DNA of 64,000 bases, taken from Microbulbifer pacificus. GTDB taxonomy: Bacteria > Pseudomonadota > Gammaproteobacteria > Pseudomonadales > Cellvibrionaceae. Where the stretch lies: NCBI RefSeq assembly GCF_002959965.1, contig NZ_PREV01000027.1, positions 372,001-436,000 of the forward strand, given 5' to 3'. The position numbers and the translations under genes are program-made. This document shows, one piece after another, positions 29,029 through 38,557 of this stretch. How positions within the stretch are numbered: the stretch's first letter is position 1; the number at the start of each line of letters is the position of its first letter. The notes under the pieces were generated by a model, which worked only from the letters and a program-made list of their open reading frames with translations, was not told where the DNA came from and did no database searches.

Positions 29029-30166
29029 CCGTGACTATATGCACCGGTTGCCGGATGCGGGCAGCAGCCTGCGTCGCCCGGAGAGCCTCTCCCGACGCTG
29101 GCATATCGACCTGCCGTTGATGTTGCTGTTGTTGGTGCTGGCCGGCGTGGGGCTGGTGGTGCTCTACAGTGCGTCTGGCGAGGAGATTCACTATGTGAAG
29201 CGCCAGGCGATATTTATGGGGCTGGCCTTCACCGGCATGGTGATTGCGGCGCAAATCCCTCTGGAGTTTTACCGGCGCTGGTCCCCATGGTTCTATCTTG
29301 GCGGCTGCTGTCTGCTGGTCGCGGTGCTGTTCGTGGGAGTAGGCGCCAAGGGCGCCCAGCGCTGGCTGCAGGTCGGCGGTTTCCGCTTCCAACCCTCGGA
29401 AGTGCTGAAACTGGCAGTGCCTATTGCCGTGGCGGCCTTCCTGCACAAGCGTGCGCTGCCACCATCGTTCCTGACTGTGATCGGCGCGCTTGCGATCATC
29501 GGTGTTCCAGCGTTATTGATTGTGCGCCAGCCGGATCTGGGCACCTCCATCCTGATCGCCGCATCGGGTATTTTCGCTCTGTATCTCTCCGGCCTCAGCT
29601 GGAAGATGATCGGCAGCGCCGGCCTGCTCGGCGCGCTGGCGGCCTGGCCCATGTGGATGTGGGGCATGCGGGACTATCAGCGACAGCGGGTGCTCACCCT
29701 GTTCAATCCCGACGCGGATCGTCTCGGCGCGGGCTGGAACATCTTCCAGTCAAAGGCCGCCATCGGTTCCGGTGGCTGGGCCGGAAAGGGGTACATGCAG
29801 GGCACTCAATCGCAACTGGATTTCCTCCCGGAGAGTCACACGGATTTCATCATCGCGGTACTGGCGGAAGAGTGGGGCATGCGCGGCGCCTTGATTCTGC
29901 TGACTCTGTATCTGCTGATCATCGCGCGGGGCATCTATATTAGTTTTACGGCCCAGCATGTGTTCGGACGCCTGCTGGCGGGCAGTATCACCCTCACATT
30001 CTTCGTGTATGTGTTCGTGAATATCGGTATGGTCAGCGGCCTGTTGCCGGTGGTGGGTGTACCGCTGCCGCTGGTAAGTCACGGCGGGACCTCGGTGATC
30101 ACGTTGATGGCGGGCTTCGGTATTCTGATGGCCATCAGCACGGAAAGACGCAGAGTACTTTTCTGA
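29021..30166 (+). CDS. rodA: Peptidoglycan polymerase RodA
   Basis: RodA, 381 aa, is the SEDS-family glycosyltransferase that polymerises lipid II with PBP2 during elongation. Many hydrophobic helices begin near residue 30 (LMLLLLVLAGVGLVVLYSA). Signature parts include GVGAKGAQRWL, PSEVLKLAVPI, PDLGTSILI and the end LPLVSHGGTSVITLMAGFG. The GTG start at 29021 has a strong GAGGAGG site 9 bp upstream; an ATG at 29039 is the alternative. A hairpin terminator follows at 30174. Confidence 0.97.
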   Translation: MASRDYMHRLPDAGSSLRRPESLSRRWHIDLPLMLLLLVLAGVGLVVLYSASGEEIHYVKRQAIFMGLAFTGMVIAAQIPLEFYRRWSPWFYLGGCCLLVAVLFVGVGAKGAQRWLQVGGFRFQPSEVLKLAVPIAVAAFLHKRALPPSFLTVIGALAIIGVPALLIVRQPDLGTSILIAASGIFALYLSGLSWKMIGSAGLLGALAAWPMWMWGMRDYQRQRVLTLFNPDADRLGAGWNIFQSKAAIGSGGWAGKGYMQGTQSQLDFLPESHTDFIIAVLAEEWGMRGALILLTLYLLIIARGIYISFTAQHVFGRLLAGSITLTFFVYVFVNIGMVSGLLPVVGVPLPLVSHGGTSVITLMAGFGILMAISTERRRVLF

Positions 30167-30173
30167 CCCGATT

Positions 30174-30200
30174 CCTGAACCGTTTCAGGAACGGTTCAGG
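30174..30200 (+). terminator. terminator-like hairpin after rodA
   Basis: CCTGAACCGT (30174-30183) and ACGGTTCAGG (30191-30200) form a perfect 10-bp stem with a 7-nt loop, 7 bp after the rodA stop. T-rich sequence (TTCATATTTTGTTG) follows a few bases on. Confidence 0.65.
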
Positions 30201-30301
30201 CTGGCTTCATATTTTGTTGTGTATCGTGCCACTTTTTGGCGCGTCCGCAGTCACAACAGTAGTTTGATTTTAATAATGGAAGAAGTAGCCGGAAGTACGT
30301 T

Positions 30302-31312
30302 ATGAAAACAGGAGCGGTTGTTTTGAAATGGACCACAGGATTGTTGGCGGGCCTCGGGCTCGTTCTAGGGGCCTGTGCCCAGGAGCAGGGGCACGGTGAA
30401 AACGCCCAGGCCCAGGCCTTTGTGGATTACATGGTGGCCGCACACAACTTCAATCGTGTCGAGCTGCAGGCCCTGATGCAGGAAGCCAAGCGCAAGGACT
30501 CCATCCTCAAGGCCATCAAGCGCCCGGCGGAAAAGGCCAAACCCTGGAAAGAGTACCGCGAAATTTTTATCACCCCGACCCGTATTCGTGGCGGTGTGGA
30601 CTTCTGGGACAAAAATGCGGAAGCCCTCAAAAAGGCGGAAGAAAAATATGGCGTACCACCAGAGCTGATCGTAGCCATTATCGGTGTGGAAACCCGATAC
30701 GGCGGCAATATGGGCAGCTACCGGGTGCTGGATGCGCTCACCACCCTCGCTTTCGATTATCCGCGGCGCTCCAAGTTTTTTACCAAGGAGCTGGAAAATT
30801 ACCTGCTGCTGACGCGAGATGAAAAGATTGACCCCACGAAATTGAACGGTTCCTATGCGGGCGCCATGGGGTTTGCCCAGTTCATGCCTTCCAGTTACCG
30901 TCACTACGCGGTGGACTTCAATGGTGATGGCCGCGTGGACATCTGGACCGACACCGAGGATGCCATCGGCAGTGTGGCCAACTACTTCGTCGAGCACGGT
31001 TGGAAAGCCGGCGAGCCGGTGACGGTCATTACCCAGCCGCTGCCGAATGCGGACATGACCATCGTCAACGACGATCTGGAACCGAAATGGACCGTCGGTG
31101 AGCTTGAAGCCAAGGGCTTCCCGACCACCGCCAAAGTGACCAAGGATATGCCCGCCAATGTGTTCTCCCTGGATACCCGGGATGGGGAACAGTTCTGGAT
31201 TGGTCTGAATAATTTCTACACCATTACCCGCTACAACCACAGCCGTCTGTATGCCATGGCGGTCTATGAACTGGGGCAGGAAATCATCAAAGCACGTGGC
31301 GGCCGTTCCTGA
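30302..31312 (+). CDS. mltB: Lytic murein transglycosylase B (lipoprotein)
   Basis: MltB-type lytic transglycosylase of 336 aa, cutting peptidoglycan glycan strands to give anhydromuropeptides. The signal peptide ends in a lipobox (LVLGACAQE), so it is probably a lipoprotein. The catalytic Glu is in IIGVETRYGGNMG, and the SLT-fold blocks SYAGAMGFAQFMPSSYRHYA and GDGRVDIWTDTEDAIGSVAN are present. ATG at 30302, after an AAGTACGTT stretch. It precedes rlpA by 142 bp. Confidence 0.95.
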   Translation: MKTGAVVLKWTTGLLAGLGLVLGACAQEQGHGENAQAQAFVDYMVAAHNFNRVELQALMQEAKRKDSILKAIKRPAEKAKPWKEYREIFITPTRIRGGVDFWDKNAEALKKAEEKYGVPPELIVAIIGVETRYGGNMGSYRVLDALTTLAFDYPRRSKFFTKELENYLLLTRDEKIDPTKLNGSYAGAMGFAQFMPSSYRHYAVDFNGDGRVDIWTDTEDAIGSVANYFVEHGWKAGEPVTVITQPLPNADMTIVNDDLEPKWTVGELEAKGFPTTAKVTKDMPANVFSLDTRDGEQFWIGLNNFYTITRYNHSRLYAMAVYELGQEIIKARGGRS

Positions 31313-31454
31313 TTACCGGGCCAGCCCTGTTCGATAAAGCGATAGAATGCGCCGGGGGCAATGCAGTGCCCGGCACCGGTTAAAAACAGACTCGAACAAC
31401 GAGTACGATAAAACGCGGTTGCAGGCGCTGTTTGTCCTGCGCCGGGGGGAAGCC

Positions 31455-32354
31455 ATGAAAACAACGATTGCCCTGGGGATAACCCGGGTCGGCATAGCCT
31501 TTTTGCTGACCTTGTTCACCGCCTGTAGCAACGTGCCAGTGAAAACGGCGGATAAACCGGCGGAGAAGGGTGAAGTCCCTTTTGATCAGATGCGCGACAG
31601 TGGCCCTGCGATGCCGGTAGACATGCTGGCTACGCCAGAAGTGACCCCGGTGCGAGAACCCATTGGCGTTGCCGGCAATAAATCCCCCTACGTGGTGGAT
31701 GGGGTGCGTTACAAGGTTCTGAATAAAGTGAAGGGCTACCGCGAGCGCGGCCGCGCTTCCTGGTATGGCACCAAATTTCACGGGCGTAAAACCGCCAATG
31801 GCGAGGTCTACAATATGTATGCCCTGTCTGCGGCGCATAAAACGCTTCCGCTGCCCAGTTACGCCAAGGTGACCAATCTGGACAACGGTCGCAGCATAAT
31901 CGTGCGGGTCAATGACCGCGGCCCGTTTGTTCCGGGGCGAATCATTGATCTGAGTTATACCGCAGCGCAGAAACTCGGATATATCGACAAAGGCACGGCG
32001 CGGGTAGAGGTGGAAGCACTGGACCCGGACAGCCTGCCCAGCGCCACCCAGACCCTGGCAGTGGAGAAAGACGCCGCGGCGCGGAAGGGGTTACCCGAGG
32101 ACGCCAGCTTCAAACTACCGTCAAATACCTTCCTGCAAGTCGGTGCATACAGCTCTGCAAGCCAGGCAGAAGAGATTCGCGGACAACTGGCCGCTGCATT
32201 CGGCTATCCTGTATCCGTCAGTCCGGTAAAGAGCGGCGGAAAAACGCTCTACCGGGTGCGTATCGGGCCTATTGCACAGCAACGGGTTCTGGCCGCATTG
32301 CGGGAATCCGTAGAACAGCAGAAATTCGGACAGCCCCAGGTTGTGGTGGATTGA
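31455..32354 (+). CDS. rlpA: Septal ring lytic transglycosylase RlpA
   Basis: RlpA, 299 aa, is a lytic transglycosylase that cleaves naked glycan strands at division sites. A signal peptide (ALGITRVGIAFLLTLFTA) ends at Cys of TACSN, a slightly unusual lipobox with Phe at -3. The double-psi beta-barrel domain covers about residues 95-185 (RGRASWYGTKFHGRKTANGE, IVRVNDRGPFVPGRIIDLSY). A C-terminal SPOR domain (FLQVGAYSSASQAEEIRGQL) binds denuded glycan. ATG at 31455 with GGGGGAAG upstream; a longer frame from 31347 is not supported. Confidence 0.94.
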   Translation: MKTTIALGITRVGIAFLLTLFTACSNVPVKTADKPAEKGEVPFDQMRDSGPAMPVDMLATPEVTPVREPIGVAGNKSPYVVDGVRYKVLNKVKGYRERGRASWYGTKFHGRKTANGEVYNMYALSAAHKTLPLPSYAKVTNLDNGRSIIVRVNDRGPFVPGRIIDLSYTAAQKLGYIDKGTARVEVEALDPDSLPSATQTLAVEKDAAARKGLPEDASFKLPSNTFLQVGAYSSASQAEEIRGQLAAAFGYPVSVSPVKSGGKTLYRVRIGPIAQQRVLAALRESVEQQKFGQPQVVVD

Positions 32355-32451
32355 CCGCGCCGTTCGCAACGTCCCATTCTCGGCCAGCAGCCTTAAGGAT
32401 GGCTGGAGCCGGGCTTTGACACCCATTGATGTAAGGAATAAAGAGAGTCCC

Positions 32452-33603
32452 ATGTTCAAACGCTTATTTGCCTGCCTGCTCCTGATTGTCAGCACCAGTA
32501 GTGTGGCCCAGGCCGATAAACCGCTGATTCCGGCACCGCCGCAGCTGGCGGCCACAGCCTACATTCTTATCGATGCCCACACCGGTCAGGTGCTGGTGGA
32601 GCATGACGCCGACAAGCAGATCCCACCGGCCAGTCTGACCAAAATGATGACCAGCTACATTGTGTCGGAAGAGCTGGAGAAGGGTGCCATCAAGGAACAG
32701 GATCCGGTGAACATCTCCGAGAAAGCCTGGCGTATGGGCGGGTCCAAGATGTTCGTCAAGGTCAACGACAAGGTGCCCGTCATTGACCTGCTGCGCGGTG
32801 TCATCATTCAGTCCGGCAACGACGCCAGCATCGCGCTCGCGGAACATGTTTCCGGCAGTGAGGAAGTCTTCGCCGAGGTCATGAACCAGCAGGCCGAGCG
32901 CCTGGGTATGACCGATACCCACTTCGTGAACGCCACCGGCTGGCCGGCCGATGGTCACATGACCACAGCCCGCGACCTGGGTACCCTGGCGCGCGCACTG
33001 ATTGCTGATCACCCGTCGCACTACGCGCTCTATTCTGAAAAGTACTTCCGCTTCAACGGTATCAACCAGCCCAACCGCAACCGCCTGCTGTGGCGTGATT
33101 CCGCGGTGGATGGCATTAAAACCGGACACACGGAAGAGGCGGGCTATTGCCTGGTGGCCTCTGCGGTCAAACGCGGCATGCGTCTGATCTCTGTGGTGGT
33201 CGGCACCGACAGCGACGAGAAGCGCGCGGCCGAGACCCAGAAACTGCTGGCTTATGGTTTCCGCTACTTCCAGACCCATAAGGTCTATGGCGCCAACGAC
33301 GTCCTGCAGACCGAGCGCGTCTGGGGCGGCAAGGCAGACTCCGTGGGGGTTGCGGTGCAGAGCGATGTCTTCGTGACCATTCCCCGCGGTGGCGAAGAGA
33401 GCATCAAGGCCGACCTGATCATCGACGGCGAACTGAAGGCGCCCCTGGCCAAAGGCCAGCAGGTGGGTAAGGTGATCGTGACTCTGGACGGCCAGACCGT
33501 TGCGGATATTCCGGCTGTGGTTGCGGAAGATGTGGAAGAGGGCGGCTTCTTCAAACGTCTGTGGGATTCCATCAAGCGCTTTGTGATGGGCTTCTTTCAG
33601 TAA
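32452..33603 (+). CDS. dacA: D-alanyl-D-alanine carboxypeptidase (PBP5)
   Basis: PBP5-type carboxypeptidase of 383 aa, trimming the terminal D-Ala of stem peptides in the periplasm. A signal peptide (LFACLLLIVSTSSVAQA) is followed by the active-site SxxK SLTKMM, the SGN motif QSGNDASI and the KTGHTEEAG triad. The C-terminal domain ends in an amphipathic helix (FKRLWDSIKRFVMGFFQ) that tethers the enzyme to the inner membrane. ATG at 32452; a longer frame from 32341 has no support. It is 97 bp after rlpA. A hairpin follows at 33629. Confidence 0.97.
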   Translation: MFKRLFACLLLIVSTSSVAQADKPLIPAPPQLAATAYILIDAHTGQVLVEHDADKQIPPASLTKMMTSYIVSEELEKGAIKEQDPVNISEKAWRMGGSKMFVKVNDKVPVIDLLRGVIIQSGNDASIALAEHVSGSEEVFAEVMNQQAERLGMTDTHFVNATGWPADGHMTTARDLGTLARALIADHPSHYALYSEKYFRFNGINQPNRNRLLWRDSAVDGIKTGHTEEAGYCLVASAVKRGMRLISVVVGTDSDEKRAAETQKLLAYGFRYFQTHKVYGANDVLQTERVWGGKADSVGVAVQSDVFVTIPRGGEESIKADLIIDGELKAPLAKGQQVGKVIVTLDGQTVADIPAVVAEDVEEGGFFKRLWDSIKRFVMGFFQ

Positions 33604-33628
33604 CTCCTACTGAAATTTTGCGCACTAT

Positions 33629-33654
33629 CCCGGCGGTATCTGCCGCCGGGTTCT
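33629..33654 (+). terminator. terminator-like hairpin after dacA
   Basis: CCCGGCGG (33629-33636) and CCGCCGGG (33643-33650) form an 8-bp stem with a 6-nt loop, followed by TTCTCTC. Weak T-rich tail. It lies 26 bp after the dacA stop. Confidence 0.55.
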
Positions 33655-33711
33655 CTCAAAAGCGGTTTCTCCTGCAATTTTTCTTCCCTGTCCAGCCCCC
33701 TGTCGGCACTG

Positions 33712-33717
33712 TATAAT
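33712..33717 (+). promoter_or_regulatory. perfect -10 (TATAAT) ahead of ybeD-lipB-lipA
   Basis: A perfect TATAAT in the dacA-ybeD gap, 73 bp before the ybeD start. No -35 box at the normal distance, but the hexamer fits a new transcript start for ybeD-lipB-lipA after the dacA terminator. Confidence 0.45.
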
Positions 33718-33790
33718 CGCCGCCCGGCCGCAATCCCCGCTGGGTTCGCCCCGCGTTTCCATTTCCCACCTGTGGCCCTGTGAGTGTGGT

Positions 33791-34072
33791 ATGACCCAGG
33801 ATTCAGAGCAGCAGCCCCCGAAAATCGAGTTTCCCTGTAAAGACTACATGGTCAAAGTCGTGCGTGACACGGATGACCAGGTGCATGAATTCGTGCTCGA
33901 AGTCATGCGCCGCCATGTGTCGGACCTGGATGAGACCCGGCTGAAGCACACGCCGAGCCGTAACGGGCGCTTTACCTCCATGACCTTTTACATACTGGCC
34001 ACCGGCGAGCCCCAGCTGAAGGCGCTGTTCGAAGAACTCAAGGCCCATCCGGGCGTGCACATGGTGCTGTGA
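33791..34072 (+). CDS. ybeD: YbeD family protein (DUF493)
   Basis: Small protein of 93 aa, DUF493/YbeD fold (an ACT-like, lipoate-linked protein of unknown molecular function). Residues: [23 protein letters not shown] and [20 protein letters not shown]. It always travels with lipB and lipA, and here its stop overlaps the lipB ATG (TGATG). ATG at 33791. Confidence 0.92.
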   Translation: MTQDSEQQPPKIEFPCKDYMVKVVRDTDDQVHEFVLEVMRRHVSDLDETRLKHTPSRNGRFTSMTFYILATGEPQLKALFEELKAHPGVHMVL

Positions 34073-34782
34073 TGTCGATACCGCAAACGGCCATCTGTAA
34101 CCTGGGACGTCGCGATTACGAAACCGTATGGCGCGCCATGGCCCACTACACCGATACCCGTGGCAACAACGACGGGGATCAGATCTGGTGTGTTGAGCAC
34201 CCTCCCGTATTTACCCAGGGGCAGGCCGGCAAAGCCGAGCACCTGCTAAACACCGGCGATATCCCGGTGGTGCAGGTGGACCGCGGTGGCCAGGTGACCT
34301 ATCACGGCCCCGGCCAGTTGGTGGTCTACCCGCTGCTGGATCTGCGTCGTGGCAAGATCGGTGTGCGTGAACTGGTCAGCGCGCTGGAAGATGCGACCGT
34401 GGATATGCTCGCCGCCTATGGAATTGCTGCAGCCCCACGCGCTGACGCTCCCGGGGTGTATCTCACCGAGGGCCCGCGCGCAGGCAACAAGATCGCTTCT
34501 ATCGGTTTGAGGGTGCGCCGCGGCTGTTCCTTCCACGGTATTGCGATCAATATCGACATGGACCTGGCACCCTTCCTGCGCATCAATCCCTGCGGCTATG
34601 CCGGCATGCAGATGGTCCAGATGGCGGAGCTGATCCAGCCCACCCCGGAATGGCTGGGGGTGGCCGAAAAATTTGTAGCTGCGCTGGCGCGCAGGTTGCA
34701 ACTGCCGGAGGCCCAGTGGCAACCGGTCGACGAGAACATGTTTTTGGTGCCCGCCACCGAATCAGGAACAAGCAATGTCTGA
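34072..34782 (+). CDS. lipB: Octanoyl-ACP:protein octanoyltransferase LipB
   Basis: LipB, 236 aa, transfers octanoate from acyl carrier protein to lipoyl domains, the first step of lipoate synthesis. Family blocks: [43 protein letters not shown] and [12 protein letters not shown], with the catalytic Lys and Cys. The ATG at 34072 overlaps the ybeD stop; GTG at 34069 is the alternative. It overlaps lipA by 8 bp. Confidence 0.95.
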   Translation: MSIPQTAICNLGRRDYETVWRAMAHYTDTRGNNDGDQIWCVEHPPVFTQGQAGKAEHLLNTGDIPVVQVDRGGQVTYHGPGQLVVYPLLDLRRGKIGVRELVSALEDATVDMLAAYGIAAAPRADAPGVYLTEGPRAGNKIASIGLRVRRGCSFHGIAINIDMDLAPFLRINPCGYAGMQMVQMAELIQPTPEWLGVAEKFVAALARRLQLPEAQWQPVDENMFLVPATESGTSNV

Positions 34783-35824
34783 ACGAATTGACGCCGACAA
34801 GCCGGAAATCATCGCCACCTCTGGAGGTGTGCAGACGGTGGTTCCGGAGATCAGCCCGGTAAAACGCACCCGCCGTCTGCAGCAGGGAGAGAAGCTGCGC
34901 GACGGCGACAAGGTCGAGCGTATTCCGGTAAAGGTGATTGCCAGTGATCAGACCCTGCGCAAGCCGGAGTGGATCCGCGTCAAGGTCCCGTCAGTGAAGG
35001 CATCCCAGGAAGTGGATCGGATCAAGAGCATCCTGCGCTCGCAGAAGCTCGCCACCGTGTGTGAAGAGGCCAGCTGTCCCAACCTGGGGGAGTGCTTCAG
35101 TGGCGGTACCGCCACCTTCATGATTATGGGCGAGATTTGTACCCGCCGCTGCCCCTTCTGCGACGTGGGCCACGGCAAGCCGAACCCGCTGGATCCGAAT
35201 GAGCCCCAGCACCTGGCGGAAGCCATTGCCGCCATGAGCCTGCGCTACGTGGTGATTACCTCCGTGGACCGCGATGACCTGCGCGATGGCGGGGCCCAGC
35301 ATTTTGCCGATTGCATCAGACGCTCCCGTGAGCTCTCCCCCAATTTGCAGGTGGAGATCCTCACCCCGGATTTCCGCGGCCGTATGGAGGTGGCACTGGA
35401 CATCCTCGAAGCCGAGGCGCCGGATGTGTTCAACCACAATCTGGAAACCGTGCCGCGTCTGTACCGTGAATCCCGTCCCGGTGCCAACTACAAGTGGTCG
35501 CTGAAGCTGCTGCAGGAATACAAGAAGCGCCGCCCGGACGTTCTCACCAAGTCTGGTCTGATGGTGGGTCTCGGTGAAACCCGCGAAGAAATCTTCGAAG
35601 TGATGGACGACATGCGCGCCCACGATATCGACATGCTCACCATCGGCCAGTATCTGCAGCCGAGTAAGGAGCACCTGCCGGTACAGCGCTACGTGCACCC
35701 CGACGAGTTCGAGGAGTACCGCCGCTACGCCGAGCAGATCGGCTTCAAGCACGCGGCCTGTGGCCCCATGGTGCGCTCCTCCTACCACGCCGATAAGCAG
35801 GCCCACGGAGAAAAAGTCAGCTGA
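34775..35824 (+). CDS. lipA: Lipoyl synthase LipA
   Basis: LipA, 349 aa, is a radical SAM enzyme that inserts sulfur at C6 and C8 of octanoyl chains to make lipoate. The auxiliary cluster cysteines appear in [12 protein letters not shown] and the radical SAM motif CTRRCPFCD follows. The ends [16 protein letters not shown] are typical. The extra N-terminal ~70 residues are a normal variable leader. ATG at 34775. A strong intrinsic terminator follows at 35850. Confidence 0.97.
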   Translation: MSERIDADKPEIIATSGGVQTVVPEISPVKRTRRLQQGEKLRDGDKVERIPVKVIASDQTLRKPEWIRVKVPSVKASQEVDRIKSILRSQKLATVCEEASCPNLGECFSGGTATFMIMGEICTRRCPFCDVGHGKPNPLDPNEPQHLAEAIAAMSLRYVVITSVDRDDLRDGGAQHFADCIRRSRELSPNLQVEILTPDFRGRMEVALDILEAEAPDVFNHNLETVPRLYRESRPGANYKWSLKLLQEYKKRRPDVLTKSGLMVGLGETREEIFEVMDDMRAHDIDMLTIGQYLQPSKEHLPVQRYVHPDEFEEYRRYAEQIGFKHAACGPMVRSSYHADKQAHGEKVS

Positions 35825-35849
35825 CAGGGCTGACCAGACGCATCACTCG

Positions 35850-35879
35850 AAATCCCGGCTTTATGCCGGGATTTTTTTG
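35850..35879 (+). terminator. intrinsic terminator of ybeD-lipB-lipA
   Basis: AAATCCCGGC (35850-35859) and GCCGGGATTT (35865-35874) pair in a 10-bp stem with loop TTTAT, followed by a T run to 35878. Classic Rho-independent form, 25 bp after lipA. Confidence 0.9.
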
Positions 35880-35921
35880 CCCGATATAGGCGTCAGGCCC
35901 CGGTTCGAATCGTCGGATTCT

Positions 35922-36212
35922 TCAGTGTGCGTAGGTCAGGCAGTTCACGCTATTGCCGCTGTAGCCCAGTTCAATGCGGTCCGCGCTGCACTCGAAATCC
36001 ACATTGTGACTACAACCGGTAACCTTGCAGGCGCCGACACCGGCTACACGCTCGCGTTTGGTATGGTGATCGTTACTGAAGAAGGTATCGCAGTCCGGAT
36101 GGTTTCCGTCGCCGATGGTAATGGCGCGGGCGTGGCAGGCGGAATCGGTATTGTACGCACACTCAACGGCGGCACAGCGGCTCACTTCGGGCATATCGGT
36201 GGCGATGATCAT
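35922..36212 (-). CDS. DUF1540 small cysteine protein
   Basis: Small protein of 96 aa with two DUF1540-like units, each with spaced cysteines: CAAVECAYNTDSACHARAI and then CDTF, followed by CKVTGCSHNVDFECSADRI and CLTYA. The Cys and His spacing suggests a small metal-binding or disulfide-stabilised protein. No signal peptide or helix. Function unknown. It sits alone on the minus strand, convergent with lipA and divergent from the symporter operon, at the start of the accessory segment. Confidence 0.72.
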   Translation of the reverse strand: MIIATDMPEVSRCAAVECAYNTDSACHARAITIGDGNHPDCDTFFSNDHHTKRERVAGVGACKVTGCSHNVDFECSADRIELGYSGNSVNCLTYAH

Positions 36213-36406
36213 GGCGCATTTCTCATTTAATTATGGTCGAAGGATCAAGCTCCCGCTTTGAGCCTAGTTCAGCGTCATCGACTGTCAAGTTTGTTCCCAA
36301 TAGCGAGTCTTTGGCGCTGCGGAGACGGATGTAAACGATGACAAAGCCGCCGCTATCCGGGTAGAGTGTCCAACCAATTCAATAAAAATAAACAAGGAGC
36401 CTTGCG

Positions 36407-36742
36407 ATGAGCTTTGCCAACCGGCAGCAGGCCGAGCGCTACTGGAAAGAAAATCTCAAGCTGATGCTCAGTCTTCTGAGTATCTGGTTTGCCGTAGCGT
36501 TTGGCTGCGGCATTCTGTTGGTGGACGAGCTGAACCAGATCCGTCTGGGCGGCTTCAAGCTCGGTTTCTGGTTTGCCCAGCAGGGGGCCATTTACGTATT
36601 CCTGGTGTTGATTTTTGTTTACGTCTACAAGATGAACCGTCTGGACCGTAAATACGGTGTTTACGAGGACGATGAATCCGTCGAACAGCCGGAAACATCT
36701 GCCCTGGAGCCCCAAGTGCAACAACCCCAGGGAGGGCACTGA
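36407..36742 (+). CDS. Symporter small subunit (DUF4212)
   Basis: DUF4212 small membrane protein of 111 aa with two transmembrane helices (LLSIWFAVAFGCGILLVDEL and FAQQGAIYVFLVLIFVYVYK) and a charged tail. It accompanies the large subunit of a Na+/solute symporter, here the next gene 3 bp on, and is thought to assist its folding or activity. ATG at 36407 with AAGGAG in front. Confidence 0.88.
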   Translation: MSFANRQQAERYWKENLKLMLSLLSIWFAVAFGCGILLVDELNQIRLGGFKLGFWFAQQGAIYVFLVLIFVYVYKMNRLDRKYGVYEDDESVEQPETSALEPQVQQPQGGH

Positions 36743-36745
36743 GTC

Positions 36746-38446
36746 ATGGATGTACAGAACCTGACCTTCCTGATTGTTGGTGCAACGTTCGTTCTCTACA
36801 TCGGCATTGCCCTCTGGGCGCGCGCCGGCTCTACCAATGATTTCTATGTGGCTGGCGGTGGTGTGCACCCCTTGGCCAACGGCATGGCGACGGCGGCGGA
36901 CTGGATGTCGGCGGCCTCATTTATTTCCATGGCGGGCCTGATTTCTTTTATGGGATACGACGGTGCGGTATATCTGCTGGGCTGGACTGGCGGGTACGTG
37001 CTGCTGGCCCTGTGCCTCGCACCTTACCTGCGCAAATTTGGCAAGTTCACCGTGCCGGACTTTATTGGTGACCGCTATTACTCCCAGGCTGCGCGCACGG
37101 TGGCCGTGATCTGTGCGATTTTTGTGTGCTTCACCTATGTGGCGGGGCAGATGCGTGGTGTGGGCGTGGTCTTTTCCCGCTTCCTGGAAGTGGATATCAC
37201 CACCGGTGTGGTGATTGGCATGGGCGTAGTGTTTTTCTATGCGGTGCTCGGCGGTATGAAAGGCATTACCTACACACAGGTGGCACAGTACTGTGTACTG
37301 ATTTTCGCTTATATGGTGCCGGCTATTTTCATCTCCATCATGATGACTGGCCATGTGCTGCCGCAACTGGGTTTCGGTGCCGCTCTGCCTGACGGTACCT
37401 ATCTGCTGGACAAGCTGGATGGCCTCTCTGCGGAACTCGGGTTTGCGGAATACACTACGGGCACCAAAAGCACCATCGATGTGTTTTTTATCACCGCTGC
37501 GTTGATGGTGGGAACCGCCGGCCTGCCGCATGTGATCGTGCGCTTCTTCACCGTGCCCAAGGTCCGCGATGCGCGCAAATCTGCTGGCTGGGCGCTGCTG
37601 TTTATCGCGCTGCTCTATACCACCGCGCCGGCCATTGCCACCTTTGCGCGAGTGAACATGATCGACACCATTAATGGTGCCGACGGCCAGGGAACACCCC
37701 ACGATAAGGCGCCCAGCTGGGTATCGAACTGGGAAGAGACTGGCCTGATCCACTGGGACGACAAGAATGCCGACGGCAAGATGTTTTACTCCGGCGATGC
37801 GCGCAATGAAATGACGGTCGATCGCGACATTATGGTGCTGGCAAATCCGGAAATCGCGAACCTGCCGGCATGGGTCATCGCACTGGTGGCCGCCGGCGGT
37901 GTGGCTGCGGCCCTGTCCACCTCCGCGGGGCTGCTGCTGGTGATTTCGACATCCATTTCCCACGATCTTCTGAAACGGAATCTGATGCCGAAGATCAGCG
38001 AGAAACAGGAGTTGCTGTACGCGCGCTCCGCGGCCGCCGTTGCGATTTGTATCGCCGGTTATCTCGGCATCAACCCGCCGGGCTTTGTGGCGCAAGTGGT
38101 GGCCTTTGCTTTCGGGCTTGCCGCCTCATCGTTCTTCCCGGCGATCATCATGGGGATTTTCTCCAGGCGTATGAACAAGGAAGGCGCGATTGCCGGCATG
38201 GTGTCAGGTATCCTGTTTACCGCAGGTTATATTGTGTACTTCAAGTTCATCAATCCCGCCGCCAACATGCCGGACAACTGGTGGTTTGGTATTTCACCGG
38301 AAGGTATCGGTACCCTTGGTATGATGATCAACTTCACCGTTGCCATCGCCGTGGCAAAAATGACCCGCGAAGCGCCACAGGAGGTACAGGAAATGGTGGA
38401 GAGTATTCGCTTCCCTCAGGGCGCCGGTGAGGCGAGCGCGCACTGA
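36746..38446 (+). CDS. Sodium:solute symporter large subunit
   Basis: SSS-family symporter of 566 aa in the subclass paired with DUF4212, which also includes acetate-permease-like carriers. It shows about 13 hydrophobic segments and the family blocks FYVAGGGVHPLANGMATAAD, DWMSAASFISMAGLI, then ISTSISHDLLKRNLMPKISE. The substrate cannot be read from sequence; acetate or another small organic acid is the usual guess. No acetyl-CoA synthetase gene is adjacent. A strong terminator follows at 38468. Confidence 0.88.
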   Translation: MDVQNLTFLIVGATFVLYIGIALWARAGSTNDFYVAGGGVHPLANGMATAADWMSAASFISMAGLISFMGYDGAVYLLGWTGGYVLLALCLAPYLRKFGKFTVPDFIGDRYYSQAARTVAVICAIFVCFTYVAGQMRGVGVVFSRFLEVDITTGVVIGMGVVFFYAVLGGMKGITYTQVAQYCVLIFAYMVPAIFISIMMTGHVLPQLGFGAALPDGTYLLDKLDGLSAELGFAEYTTGTKSTIDVFFITAALMVGTAGLPHVIVRFFTVPKVRDARKSAGWALLFIALLYTTAPAIATFARVNMIDTINGADGQGTPHDKAPSWVSNWEETGLIHWDDKNADGKMFYSGDARNEMTVDRDIMVLANPEIANLPAWVIALVAAGGVAAALSTSAGLLLVISTSISHDLLKRNLMPKISEKQELLYARSAAAVAICIAGYLGINPPGFVAQVVAFAFGLAASSFFPAIIMGIFSRRMNKEGAIAGMVSGILFTAGYIVYFKFINPAANMPDNWWFGISPEGIGTLGMMINFTVAIAVAKMTREAPQEVQEMVESIRFPQGAGEASAH

Positions 38447-38467
38447 CAACCGTCGTGTACAGTTAAG

Positions 38468-38493
38468 AAGCGAGCGTCAGCTCGCTTTTTTAT
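38468..38493 (+). terminator. intrinsic terminator of the symporter operon
   Basis: AAGCGAGC (38468-38475) and GCTCGCTT (38480-38487) make an 8-bp stem with loop GTCA, followed by a T run. About 22 bp after the symporter stop. Confidence 0.88.
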
Positions 38494-38557
38494 TTTCCAC
38501 CTGACGAAAAATCCCGGTCACCGAGCCGGCTCTGTGCGGAACGATTGAACGGTGCGA